Below, one piece after another: positions 34,791-43,836 of a DNA stretch of 64,000 nucleotides; within the stretch, counting starts at the first letter, position 1; every line of letters begins with the position of its first letter. The position numbers and the translations under genes were made by a program. Source of the DNA: Methanosarcina sp. 2.H.T.1A.6 (GTDB lineage: Archaea > Halobacteriota > Methanosarcinia > Methanosarcinales > Methanosarcinaceae); contig NZ_JJOY01000052.1 in assembly GCF_000979455.1 (NCBI RefSeq), positions 78,120-142,119 on the forward strand. Reading direction: 5' to 3'. The notes beneath the pieces were generated by a model that was not told the origin of the DNA, made no database searches, and was given only the letters and a program-made list of their open reading frames with translations.

Positions 34791-36088
34791 CTCTTTTTCT
34801 GATTTTGTTTTTTCTTGATGAGCTGGAGAGGGCTAATTCGAAGAGTTACAGCTTTTCTGTGCGTCCCGTTTTTTCCATTATTATAAAGTCGTGAACTGCA
34901 CTCATCTGTCGGGCTGATGCCCTCCGAGGAAGGGGACTTCCCACTGTGTCTCCGCGCCCCCAGAGTTAGATGTAAGCATTTACGTTCAAAACCATGTTCC
35001 CAAAGACAGAGAGATGCAGTGCCGGATCACAAATGTACTATATAAATGAGAAATATGGAGGAGAATCAAAATGGAGAATATCATGGCAACCGGTCATGGA
35101 TAATTGAAGAAATAAAACAGAAGAATAAAACAGTTTTATGGTATGGAAAGGTCTCTGGCAGAAAGAAAGGTCATAAAGGGCGCATGTAATGTTCTCATTG
35201 AGATATTTTCTAAGACTGGAGCTATAATTAATTAAAAATGGAATCACTTGATTTGAAAGTAATAACAAGATTCATAAAGTGGCAGTGAGGAGATATATAA
35301 ATACGCCTGGATAAAAATCAAATTAATTGTAACATTAACGAAGTAATGAAAAAAGCCACATACTAAATTTGCAACTGCATAAGTCCCACAGTAATATTAG
35401 TAATTTATTCCAGATACGACTTATATTATTTACTGGTTATTTAATTAGTTGAAGCCTTTAAATGCTAAAAATGGATCTGAATTTTGACAATCCTGGAAGA
35501 TAATTAAAGTCTCGGAATTGTGATATAAAAAGTAACATTTAGTAACATTCATACATAGTAAAGTGGCAAGACAGTAGATAATTCGTTCTAAACTCAACTT
35601 ATATATATCTGTGTCGAAGAATAAATATAAATAAAATTATTAAGGATGATACTCGGTGGATGGAAAAGGGAAACTATGCATGTACTGAACTTCGCACTGA
35701 TCTAATAAAAACAGGTATATGATACTTGATGATTTCTAATTATCATAACATTAATCCTTTTAATTCACACAATAATTCCCTTCAAAATCCTGCTTATTTG
35801 GGGTCTCAAAAGCCTGAAACACCACCAATAAACCACAAATGTGTGGCCAACTGATTTAATTTATTTACCAAAGTACCAAAAATCTTTTATAACACGGTCA
35901 CATAAGCCCAGAATGTCAACTCAGGAATTCAATAATAGGTGAATTAAACCTGTTTCAGAGGAGTTGACCCGGCTAAAGGTCGTGATTAATTAAAACAGGA
36001 GATATTGATCAGAAGGAGTAATGTCCCTTGGTCAATAGCAAATTTTGATTGGTAGAAGCCAGAACTTCTTATGTCCTGCCACCTCCAG
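34791..36088. other. 1.3-kb gene-free region
   Basis: No frame here has both a ribosome site and a recognisable product. Sequence is AT-rich with scattered TATA-like boxes (TATATAAATACG near 35293, TATATATATC near 35600). It may hold promoters, untranslated RNA or decayed insertion sequence; I see nothing that settles it. Confidence 0.4.
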
Positions 36089-36156
36089 TGACCAGTCCCT
36101 AGAAAAGTGATTGGAGAGTGGAAACTCTGTGTGCAAAGTGTCCGGCCCACATAAAT
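36089..36156 (+). repeat. 68-bp repeat flanking the beta-helix gene, copy 1
   Basis: Matches 37410-37476 in the same orientation. Conserved parts include GTGATTGGA, GTGGAAACTCTGTGT and GTGTCCG.CCC.CAT. About 310 bases ahead of the secreted protein gene. Two further similar blocks at 36170-36222 and 36268-36327 (TTGGATAG...ACGTAATAT..AATTTTGAA.AAT) form a second repeated unit in the same upstream region. Confidence 0.75.
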
Positions 36157-36398
36157 CGCAGAGAACCGAATTGGATAGGTTCAAAAATATTGCGCAGACG
36201 TAATATAAAATTTTGAATAATGCATAGATCCGACCTGATCAGATGTTTGGCATAAAACCGATCTGATTGGATAGTTCGGAAAAAAAAGTATTACGAGTAC
36301 GTAATATGGAATTTTGAAAAATATTTGGGAAAAGTAAAGAATTACCCTATAACATTTTGATTTACTTAATCCCTAGAATCCAACCCAAAGGTGATACG

Positions 36399-37295
36399 AT
36401 GCTAAATAGACAACTAGGAACCCTATTCCTGGTAACATGCCTTATTTTAACAACCGTACCTGCTGCACTCGGCGGCCAGAATACGCAAACCGTAACTGTT
36501 GCCGGAGACGGAAGCGGAGATTACAACTGTGATGGAGTAGACGATCACGTCCAGATTAACCAGGCTCTTGAATATGCAGCAAATAATCCTGGCACAACCG
36601 TCCAGCTTAAAGGCCCATTCACATATGACATAGGCGATTCTCTTCTGATAGGCAGCGACACAACCCTTGAAGGAGATTCCGATGTAACAATTAAGCTCGC
36701 CAAAGGACTACCGGTCTGGGGTGGGCGTGAGAGCAGTATTGCAGAAAAGAAAGCTATGCTTATGATCAGAGGTAGTTCTGCAAGCAATGTTACAATAGGA
36801 AACTTAACTGTTGATGGTAGTCAGAGTGACTATTATCCTGACGTCAGGCTTGGAACTTCCTGTTATAACATGGCAACCATAGTAAATTGTAATGGATTAA
36901 CAATCCAGAACGTTACATTCCAGAACGGATGTAATGATGCCATGCTTATTTCAAAGTCCAGCAACATAATGATAGACACGGTAACCGTGAACAAATGCGG
37001 ACATGACGGTGTATATGCATATCATGTTAATGGCATTACAGTTAAGAACTCTAACTTTATTAACCGAACTAATTCGTCCGTTCGTTTCGATTCCGTTACC
37101 GACGGAGTCATGCAAAACAATGAATGTACTACATCCGGTGGCGGATATGCAGGCTTAGAATTACAGGGAACTCTTGTAAACATAGAAGCCTCTGGAAACT
37201 ATTTCCATGACCTGGCTGCTCCTGCAATAGTACATTTGAATACAAAAGAAACAAATGTAAACATCCATGATAATAGAATTGAAAATTGTGGATAA
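36399..37295 (+). CDS. Secreted right-handed beta-helix protein
   Basis: About 298 residues from ATG 36399, which has AAGGTGAT four bases upstream; an earlier ATG at 36357 has none. A signal peptide (LGTLFLVTCLILTTVPAALG) leads to a pectate-lyase-superfamily beta-helix. Early residues VAGDGSGDYNCDGVDDHVQI are typical of this fold's first turn, with a Ca-type Asp cluster. Repeated turns such as NVTIGNLTVDG, GLTIQNVTFQNG, NIMIDTVTVNKCG and GITVKNSNF are each one rung. It is short for Methanosarcina surface proteins of this fold, which usually carry extra PKD or anchoring domains; no anchor is seen, so it may be released or bound non-covalently. Substrate unknown, likely cell-envelope or extracellular polysaccharide. 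Confidence 0.85.
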   Translation: MLNRQLGTLFLVTCLILTTVPAALGGQNTQTVTVAGDGSGDYNCDGVDDHVQINQALEYAANNPGTTVQLKGPFTYDIGDSLLIGSDTTLEGDSDVTIKLAKGLPVWGGRESSIAEKKAMLMIRGSSASNVTIGNLTVDGSQSDYYPDVRLGTSCYNMATIVNCNGLTIQNVTFQNGCNDAMLISKSSNIMIDTVTVNKCGHDGVYAYHVNGITVKNSNFINRTNSSVRFDSVTDGVMQNNECTTSGGGYAGLELQGTLVNIEASGNYFHDLAAPAIVHLNTKETNVNIHDNRIENCG

Positions 37296-37316
37296 GGTAC
37301 TTTATTAATTGGGAAA

Positions 37317-37358
37317 CTCTCAGTTCATTAACTGAGAGCCAATTCGCTTTATTTTTTT
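37317..37358 (+). terminator. Hairpin terminator after the beta-helix gene
   Basis: CTCTCAGTT-CATT-AACTGAGAG (37317-37338) is a perfect 9-bp stem with a 4-base loop, followed at 37348-37357 by a T-rich run. It starts 21 bases after the stop codon. Confidence 0.75.
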
Positions 37359-37409
37359 GGAACATATATTCAGATTAAAACTCCATCATTCAGATTAAAT
37401 ATCATCTAA

Positions 37410-37476
37410 TGACCAATCTCTAAAAAGTGATTGGAAGGTGGAAACTCTGTGTTCAACGTGTCCGCCCCGCATCAAT
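37410..37476 (+). repeat. 68-bp repeat flanking the beta-helix gene, copy 2
   Basis: Direct copy of 36089-36156, at roughly 80 percent identity, 115 bases after the gene's stop. The remainder of 37477-37887 has no gene apart from the promoter region of the DUF2124 gene. Confidence 0.75.
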
Positions 37477-37887
37477 TTATCTTATTGCGCTGTTTTCGCA
37501 CTGTTTTTTGTTACATCTGAAAAATGCTTTTGCTTCTTATCATGAAATTAGCTATCAGGAGCAGCACAAAACTCAAAAATCTCGTTCTTTGTCAGCTTCT
37601 CAGGCTCCGGTTGTTTTAGGATGCTTTTGTTTTATCTGAAAATTTATGAATATTTTTGGCTGCCCTATTTTTGTTGCAATTTTCATTACATTCGATAATA
37701 ATATGCCGCCGGATATATGTTAAATTTGAGCTGCTTTTGGTTCTTAACTCAACTTATTTAAGGAGATATTCCCAATCTTATTGTAGAAACAGATAAAAAT
37801 TACAAAAAATATTGCCGCAAAGAAAGTTCTCAAAAAGCAGAATTTTAATGAAACATCAATAAGGAGAAGAGTTAGGAGAATATTTTC

Positions 37888-38355
37888 ATGCCAATAATAA
37901 ACACATCTCAAGGAGTAGGAGGAATCCTGAACAGTTTCAAGAGCCTTGTCGAAGGAGCAGAGAAGATTACTTTTGTTGGGACTCCGGGCTTCTGCACCCC
38001 TTTTGCCGAGCTTCTGGGTTTCGTGGTCAGGGACAGAAAACTTGCTTTTATCCCCAATATGGACTTTGAAAAAGCCAGGTCAGTCTCCATGACCCCCGAG
38101 GGGATGCAGCTTGGCGAACCCATAGACGCCCATGCTGATGTGGTTGTCCTGCTCGGCGGGCTTGCGATGCCAAAGATCGGCGCCGGGCCTGAAAAAGCTA
38201 AAGAAATCACAAAAAAGGTTCTCGAAGGCTCGGCTAAAGGAAAAATTATCGGAGTCTGTTTCCAGTCGATGTTTCTGCAGCAGAAATGGGATGAGGTTAT
38301 CAACTTTGATTATATCATTAATGCCGACCTGTCTGTTGAAGTACTTCAAACCTGA
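37888..38355 (+). CDS. DUF2124 family protein
   Basis: A 155-residue protein of a family found mainly in methanogens. It opens with a Rossmann-like pattern: ITFVGTPGFCTPFAELLGF, then VVVLLGGLAMPKIGAGPEKA and IIGVCFQSMFLQQKWDEVI. The two conserved cysteines (GFCTPF and GVCFQS) could bind metal or cofactor. Role unknown. The ATG has TAGGAG about ten bases upstream, in a purine-rich leader. It is a single gene, and a hairpin pair follows. Confidence 0.85.
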   Translation: MPIINTSQGVGGILNSFKSLVEGAEKITFVGTPGFCTPFAELLGFVVRDRKLAFIPNMDFEKARSVSMTPEGMQLGEPIDAHADVVVLLGGLAMPKIGAGPEKAKEITKKVLEGSAKGKIIGVCFQSMFLQQKWDEVINFDYIINADLSVEVLQT

Positions 38356-38386
38356 AACTGCATGAAATACAATAATTATACTACTT

Positions 38387-38420
38387 AAAGCAGTTTACTT
38401 ACTGCTTAAAAGCAGTTTTT
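38387..38420 (+). terminator. Hairpin terminator after the DUF2124 gene
   Basis: AAGCAGT...ACTGCTT (38388-38407) and the overlapping ACTGCTTAAAAGCAGTTTTT (38401-38420) form alternative stems, the second ending in five T. It lies about 30-45 bases after the stop codon. Confidence 0.6.
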
Positions 38421-38460
38421 AACAAATTATTTGGCATGAAAGTACATGAGGATATCTTCC

Positions 38461-39399
38461 TCACGTGCTCTCTTGTTCCTTTTTTCCCATAATTGCGATA
38501 ATTCCACTAATTATTGTTATCCTTTCATCAACCGAGAATATCTCGGTTTCCACAATCTTCCTCTTTTGAACTTCTCCCTTTTGATATCCTGTTTCATCTT
38601 CATACATCTCATCGTTTGTTATCAGATGCCATATTATCGTTGCAATTTTCCTTGCCAGTGCAATAATCGCCTTTGCATGTCCAATTGACTTCTTTTTCCT
38701 GTTAAAAAACTCTTTTAACTTACTATTTTTCTTTCTTGCTGCTGCTTGTGCAGTCTAAGTCAGAATCCACCTTGCTACTTTTGATCCTCTCTTAGTGATT
38801 CTTCCGTTATGGTATTTATCCGCAGATTGATACACATTAGGAACCAAGCCAAGCCATGAAGCAAGCTTATCTCCCGATAAAAAATCCCTGAAATTTCCTA
38901 TTTCAGCAATAAGAGTTGCTGCACCAAGCTCTCCAATTCCTGGAACTGACATCAAAATTTCCATTTCTCTTTTATGCTTTTGATAAGCATAATTGAAAAT
39001 TTGTCTTTCCAGAACTTCAATTTCATCATCTAAATTTATCAGGTTCAGGCATATCTGAAGCCTGATTGCAGCACTCTGGGAGATCTCTCTGTCCAGAATT
39101 TCTCTTATCTGAACACTCTTTTTCCTTACATTTGGGGAAAGCGATTCTATTATCTGATCAACATTCTTACCTGAAGATATTCCTGCTAGAATTGCTCTCC
39201 CATTTTTTCCAAAAATGTCAGTCAGCACATCATCGAGATGTAACATTTCGGACGAAAGAATAGCATGAGCTCCATTTTTAATATCTGTTCTTTTCCTTAC
39301 AAGAGTTAGCCTTAACCTAACGTATGATCTGTATTCCCTATGTTTTTTCGGAAAAACAAACGGTAAGGAAAAAGGACTTTCATTCTTTGGGCATGTTAT
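38461..39399 (-). pseudogene. IS110-family transposase relic with in-frame TAG
   Basis: One minus-strand frame stays open from 39399 to the TGA at 38461-38463 except for a single TAG at 38755-38757. It encodes the middle and C-terminal part of an IS110-type transposase: RLRLTLVRKRTDIKNGAHAI, then MSVPGIGELGAATLIAEIGN, LASWLGLVPNVYQSADKYHN and GRITKRGSKVARWILT. After the TAG it goes on TAQAAARKKNSKLKEFFNRK and 78 more residues, as full-length relatives do. Upstream a TGA at 39400 closes the frame and the DEDD-type catalytic N-terminal domain is missing, so the copy is inactive. The TAG may have been read as pyrrolysine in the parent element or be a nonsense mutation. Confidence 0.75.
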
Positions 39400-39402
39400 T
39401 CA

Positions 39403-39877
39403 AAGAATATCATGTGCGTTTTTTATGACTTTCATACTGATGAAGGTACCATTGAGTTAGCCTTTAAAATAGCTATTAAACCCAAATTTGACAGAAGCAC
39501 ACATATTATAATGTTTAAATGGGCTTCATGCTTCTGTTTTCTTAATACAATTCAAAGTTTTGTCTTGCATCTTATGATTTTTGGACGTTTTTTAATTTAC
39601 TAAAACGTAGTGTGTCAATGCAATGTGTTTTGTGTAAGAAAATACTGTATTAATTAGCAGAATCTGTCAAATTAGGGATTAAAGGATGATTAACGGGGCA
39701 TCGAAATCCTCTCAGGTCTTTGTTCTCCCGGGTTTTTGAAAACATTAATAATGTAATTGTGGCGGCCAGAATTTTTCACTTCATAACAAAGAAAGCTTCG
39801 ACTTTTCTCTTTAGCCCGGGAAAAAATAACGTAAACCACAAACAATTTTTTATATTTCAAAATCCGATTTATCCACC
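39403..39877. other. Intergenic, no gene seen
   Basis: AT-rich sequence upstream of the IS110 relic, possibly the worn 5' part of the insertion sequence. No product is recognisable on either strand. Confidence 0.4.
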
Positions 39878-40468
39878 ATGGCTACCTTCTGGTCGGTATC
39901 CCACACCCTTGGAACAAAAGAGAAGGTTTTTTCCTGGCGGATAGATAGCCGAGGAAATATTTTTATAAAAAGGAAATTCAGGAACGGCTGTTTCCCCAGG
40001 ATCGATAAAATTAGTTGCAGTCACCTGGACAAACTTCAGGGGTTTATGCAGGACAGGGAATGGAAATACCTGGCAAACGACGCCGCAAAGCTGTATATGG
40101 GGACTGAAAAGGACGGTATAGGCAAATTCCTGTACAGGCTCAGGCCAGAGATTCCGTATGCCCAGCTCTCAAGCCAGTTAGCAGCTATTTTTTATCACTC
40201 TGAAGTCTGGGAATGGAACGAGCAAAAAAGGGGCATGAAGTTTCTGCTGCTCCCCGGAAACTGGCAGGAGAAGACAGCGCATTATTACAGGAATTCGCTG
40301 GCTCTGAAAAATGAAGGCACTTTTATAGATGAATTTTCAGAAAGTGGTGCGAAAGTAGAACAGGGACAGGAACAGGAAGAATTGCAAGAAACATTGAACG
40401 AATCACTACCAGGAGAAGCAGTTCCTAAAATAGAGCAGACAAAACTTTCGACCTTTTTCGGATTTTAA
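39878..40468 (+). CDS. Hypothetical protein, 196 residues
   Basis: An unrecognised soluble protein. Residues 1-150 are mixed alpha/beta with many aromatics and Lys/Arg (KEKVFSWRIDSRGNIFIKRK, HYYRNSLALKNEGTFIDEFS) and the last 45 residues are Glu/Gln-rich and probably disordered, ending in KLSTFFGF. That end resembles a PCNA-interacting peptide (Q-x-x-[L]-x-x-F-F): QTKLSTFF fits, so the protein may dock on the replication clamp. No ribosome site is visible before ATG 39878. Codon use and GC are those of native genes. Confidence 0.65.
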   Translation: MATFWSVSHTLGTKEKVFSWRIDSRGNIFIKRKFRNGCFPRIDKISCSHLDKLQGFMQDREWKYLANDAAKLYMGTEKDGIGKFLYRLRPEIPYAQLSSQLAAIFYHSEVWEWNEQKRGMKFLLLPGNWQEKTAHYYRNSLALKNEGTFIDEFSESGAKVEQGQEQEELQETLNESLPGEAVPKIEQTKLSTFFGF

Positions 40469-40530
40469 GGAAAAAATAGGAAAGAAATGATCGAAGAATG
40501 TGGTTTTTAAACTATTCTGGAATCTCGGAT

Positions 40531-40800
40531 TCAGGCAGTTTCAATTTCCATTTCGATGCCGCCAAACTTCTTTGCGACAAAATTATAAATGACGCCAATA
40601 AGAAACCCTCCTATTCCTCCCGCAATTCCATAAAAGAGAACAACACCTATAATCACAAGTATACTTTCAGTAAGACCAATAGGTCCCTCTGCGCTTATCA
40701 TAAGAAGAATGAACGGCGAAAAAACAACTGCAAGAATCAGATACATAAGACCGAAAACTTTTGCCATAGATGTGCTATTTAAAGATTTGATACGCACCAT
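40531..40800 (-). CDS. Small membrane protein (DUF3566-like)
   Basis: An 89-residue protein starting MVRIKSLNSTSMAKVFGLMY with three hydrophobic segments (about 14-35, 44-62, 62-78) and an acidic end after GGFLIGVIYNFVAKKFGGIE. Archaeal proteins with this N-terminal and C-terminal pattern are annotated as DUF3566-like transmembrane proteins; function unknown. The upstream sequence AGGTGATCATGA overlaps the ribosome site and start region, which supports the gene. It is convergent with the 196-residue gene. Confidence 0.75.
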   Translation of the reverse strand: MVRIKSLNSTSMAKVFGLMYLILAVVFSPFILLMISAEGPIGLTESILVIIGVVLFYGIAGGIGGFLIGVIYNFVAKKFGGIEMEIETA

Positions 40801-41003
40801 TCATGATCACCTAATTAATTATTTGAGATAGTTTTTTTTCTATAAAGGCTTATTCTGTTAGATGGCTGAAACAGGTGGCTTTTTTCAGGGATCAGGCTAC
40901 AGGAAAGTCTCAACAGAGAAAGCCAGAAAAACCAGATAAATCAGCCTGGTATAAAAAGGCAGGTCGAAGAAGAAATTGCCAGTAAAAACCCTTTACCACC
41001 AAT

Positions 41004-41261
41004 TCAATGGTACATACGAGTTAAAGGCTCGATTGTTATAACGACAAGGGTTAGTTTTTCGTAATCTATTCTATAAAGCAGTCTTAAATGCCTGGAACGA
41101 AACCGGAATAAATTTTCCTGGCTTTCGATTATTCTTTTTGCGCCCAGGGGAACGGGATCAAAAGCAAGTTCTTCAAGGGTTTCCCTGACTCTGGAGTGCG
41201 TACTCTCATCTGCCTTCCTCATAAAATCCTGTGCCGGGATATCAAAAAAAACTTCGAACAT
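41004..41261 (-). CDS. RelE/ParE-type toxin
   Basis: About 85 residues from ATG 41261. The sequence follows the RelE pattern: FEVFFDIPAQDFMRKADEST near the N terminus, PVPLGAKRIIESQENLFRFR in the middle and HLRLLYRIDYEKLTLVVITI at the end, with the Arg-rich strand that contacts mRNA and the ribosome in RelE. RelE-type toxins cleave mRNA in the ribosomal A site. Its start is one base after the stop of the antitoxin gene (TGAAATG), so the pair is translated together with the antitoxin first. Confidence 0.85.
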   Translation of the reverse strand: MFEVFFDIPAQDFMRKADESTHSRVRETLEELAFDPVPLGAKRIIESQENLFRFRSRHLRLLYRIDYEKLTLVVITIEPLTRMYH

Positions 41262-41262
41262 T

Positions 41263-41460
41263 TCAGATCCTCGTTTTTTCAAGTTTCTTTAACGGTACAA
41301 GCCTTCCTCTTGCCTCATTTTCAAAACTTCTGAAAACAAGCTCTTTTTCTTCTGCGGTGAGCAGGGCATCTATATCGACCATATGCTCCTTAATTTCTGC
41401 AAGCTGTTTCTTTATGAAATTAAGCTCTTCAAAGATTTTTCTATCGATTTTTTCCCCGGT
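41263..41460 (-). CDS. Antitoxin partner of the RelE-type toxin
   Basis: About 65 residues from ATG 41460 (a GTG four codons earlier at 41472 is possible). It is helical and highly charged: MTGEKIDRKIFEELNFIKKQ, then LAEIKEHMVDIDALLTAEEK. There is no obvious DNA-binding motif, so autoregulation may rest on the complex. It is directly upstream of and coupled to the toxin gene, the normal order for relBE-like modules. 41473-41801 upstream contains only promoter-like AT-rich sequence. Confidence 0.8.
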   Translation of the reverse strand, partial: TGEKIDRKIFEELNFIKKQLAEIKEHMVDIDALLTAEEKELVFRSFENEARGRLVPLKKLEKTRI

Positions 41461-41801
41461 CATCAGAACCACTGCCTTTGGTTATATAGCTTGTAAACCG
41501 TTATCCACTATTCAATGTTTGGAAGCAGCATCAAAGAGTTATCTCATAATATAGAGCGTCTCCTGACAAAGAGTTATCTTCTTACTTCCTCATCAAGGTA
41601 TCGTGAAATAAAACTCTCTGGAAAACTTTAAATTCAGGATATCCAGATTATTCAGAGTGTCCAGATTATATTGATTGAACTTTTAGATTTCAATTTAAAA
41701 AATCGAATACAAAAAACCTGGCAAACTCAAAAGGTAAATATTATAAGAATAACAAAATTGTACATAAAACCTGGAGATCTGTAAAGGGGCAGGAGAAAAA
41801 A

Positions 41802-42440
41802 ATGGTAACCGGAAACCTCGGGTTTTTCATCTATGTATTCTCATCCATCTTTGTGGTTGTAAGCCCTATCAGCGGAGTTGTAACTTTTATCTCTCTGACA
41901 AGCAAGATGACCCGCAAGGAAAAAAATGAAATCGCAAAAAAAGCAGTGGTGCTCGCGTGCGTAATCGCCCTCTTTTTTGCAATTACCGGAAGCGTGATAC
42001 TTAAATTATTCAGCATCAGTGTGGACTCACTTAGGGTTGCGGGAGGACTCCTGCTTTTCAGTATAGCATTTGACATGATGCATGCAAAGGTCTCAAGGGA
42101 GAGCATTACTGAAGAAGAAATTACTCAGTCCCAGGAACGGGAAGATATCTGGGTATTTCCGATCGGCCTTCCGCTCCTGACAGGTCCGGGTACTATCAGC
42201 ACAGTAATTGTCCTTATGGGAGTGGCAGATGGCGTTCAACAAAAAGCAATCGTTCTCATATCTATTATATTTGCATTCATAATCTGCCTGATTGTCTTCC
42301 TTTTCTCGAGGAGGCTCCACAAGTTTATAGGATATAATGGAATGCTGGTCTTTACAAGGCTCATGGGGCTTTTGCTTGCGGCTCTTGCAGTGGACCTGAC
42401 TGCCACGGGAATAATAAACATATTCGGGCCAGTAATTTGA
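41802..42440 (+). CDS. MarC family integral membrane protein
   Basis: A 212-residue protein with six membrane spans. Family marks are IFVVVSPISGVVTFISLTS near the N terminus, RVAGGLLLFSIAFDMM, and FPIGLPLLTGPGTISTVIVL after the central loop, plus RLMGLLLAALAVDLTATGI at the end. MarC proteins were once linked to antibiotic resistance, but their role remains unclear. GGAG six bases before ATG fixes the start. It is monocistronic and convergent with the AlbA_2 gene. Confidence 0.9.
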   Translation: MVTGNLGFFIYVFSSIFVVVSPISGVVTFISLTSKMTRKEKNEIAKKAVVLACVIALFFAITGSVILKLFSISVDSLRVAGGLLLFSIAFDMMHAKVSRESITEEEITQSQEREDIWVFPIGLPLLTGPGTISTVIVLMGVADGVQQKAIVLISIIFAFIICLIVFLFSRRLHKFIGYNGMLVFTRLMGLLLAALAVDLTATGIINIFGPVI

Positions 42441-42498
42441 AACCTTCAGGTTTGAGAGTTCAAAACTCTTGAACCTTCAAAATTCTAACACATGCCGG

Positions 42499-42553
42499 GT
42501 AATCAGATAGGATTATCAGACAGGATTATCAGACAGGATTATCAGACAGGGTT
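42499..42553. repeat. 15-bp tandem repeat between convergent genes
   Basis: AGGATTATCAGAC is repeated about three and a half times in a 15-base period, starting about 60 bases after the MarC gene and ending next to the AlbA_2 gene's stop. Confidence 0.7.
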
Positions 42554-42555
42554 GG

Positions 42556-43836
42556 TTAACCCTGTTTTCCGTTATACTGCCTATTCACGTACTCGATCAG
42601 TTTACTGCCTGTGAGCCTTTCGCTTGAGGGGCCTATGCGGATATAGAACTCTTCGTCATTTTTATCAGGGTTGAGGAAAACAGCCTTATCACTTTTTCTG
42701 CAGTCGATTTCCAGGACGTTTTTACCGCTTACAGGCACAAGGGCGTATTCTATCATGGGAGCGTAGTTAAGGCCGATATGCTGTTTTATGAGCTGTTTGA
42801 AATGCAGGAGGAACCTATCTTCATTCTGAAAACCGTCATTTTTGATTCCCAGAACCTCCCCGTTGTTGGAGACGCCAACAAGAAGTATTCCGCCGTCAGT
42901 GTTCAGGTACGCGACTATCGTCTTCAGTACTGCATGTTCGATATTCCAGTCAGGCTTTCCGCTAAGAAGGTTCATTCGCAGCGTGGACTTGAACTCAAGC
43001 TTCTTGCTCTCCCCCCGACGGATCAGCTCCAGAATGTAGTCAGAATCATTTGCAAGCTTCACCGCCTCCCGGATAAGTTCGAGCTTCTTGCGGATATGGG
43101 TTATACTCTTGGGATAGGTTGAAAGCCTGCACTCGAACACACTTAGCTGGGAAATAAGTTCCTTTGTGAGATCTTTGATTTTAAGGACCTCAAGCTGGAC
43201 CTGCAGGTCAGGGAGATAGAGTTTGCTATGTGTAAGAGAATCAAGATCCACATTCGGAAAAGATGAAATTCCGGGAAGAAGAGGAACAGCCTCACCTGAA
43301 AGTAAAGAAGTGTTTTCCCCTGTTTCCGTACACATATTCTCAACCGAAACTTTGCCTTTAAATGTGATTTCATTTGCCGCCAGGGAGGAGACAATTCCTG
43401 AAAATCCCGTTTCTCCTGAAAAAGAAGCATCTCCGGCAGCGTCATGCAGGGCAGAAACCTCAGAGAGTACCGTAGCCGGCTCTTCAGGTTCCCGGTTTTC
43501 AGGTCTCAGGATAAAGCCCCTCGCCTCCCAGGCTTTTCGGATCTTCAGGCCGAGAGGGTTGTTGAAAAAGTCCGCAAGGTATTCCGAATTTGCCTTATCA
43601 GGATCAAGAACAAGCTGAATGTAAGCCCGAAAATCGCTTCCAGTCCCGGAAAGAGAACTGAAGGCCTTCAGTTCTTCATAAAGGGGGAGATAGAGGGAGT
43701 TTTCTTCTCCGGGAAAGCCGTACTCCAGGCCCGAGTCAGGAAAATTGACTTTTAGCATAAGGTCAGAGAGGCTTGTTGGTTTCAGGCCATACTGACTGCA
43801 TAATGAATCTATTTCTTTTTCGACCATGCGGATCAA
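42556..43836 (-). CDS. AlbA_2 (Schlafen-like) domain protein
   Basis: A 426-residue protein. The C-terminal domain (about 275-425) is of the AlbA_2 type: ESKKLEFKSTLRMNLLSGKP, TIVAYLNTDGGILLVGVSNN, EVLGIKNDGFQNEDRFLLHF and EEFYIRIGPSSERLTGSKLI. This fold binds nucleic acid, and in some relatives (Schlafens) cleaves RNA; the GGxLLVGV loop is its signature. The first 270 residues are not recognised; they include an acidic low-complexity linker (EPATVLSEVSALHDAAGDAS). The start may be ATG 43836 or ATG 43827. No partner gene is adjacent. A transcription-related or RNA-directed role is possible. Confidence 0.8.
   Translation of the reverse strand: MIRMVEKEIDSLCSQYGLKPTSLSDLMLKVNFPDSGLEYGFPGEENSLYLPLYEELKAFSSLSGTGSDFRAYIQLVLDPDKANSEYLADFFNNPLGLKIRKAWEARGFILRPENREPEEPATVLSEVSALHDAAGDASFSGETGFSGIVSSLAANEITFKGKVSVENMCTETGENTSLLSGEAVPLLPGISSFPNVDLDSLTHSKLYLPDLQVQLEVLKIKDLTKELISQLSVFECRLSTYPKSITHIRKKLELIREAVKLANDSDYILELIRRGESKKLEFKSTLRMNLLSGKPDWNIEHAVLKTIVAYLNTDGGILLVGVSNNGEVLGIKNDGFQNEDRFLLHFKQLIKQHIGLNYAPMIEYALVPVSGKNVLEIDCRKSDKAVFLNPDKNDEEFYIRIGPSSERLTGSKLIEYVNRQYNGKQG

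Noticed and set aside
39412..39603. 63-codon plus-strand frame beside the IS110 relic
   Set aside because: Falls in the presumed worn 5' part of the insertion sequence; hydrophobic by AT-richness only.
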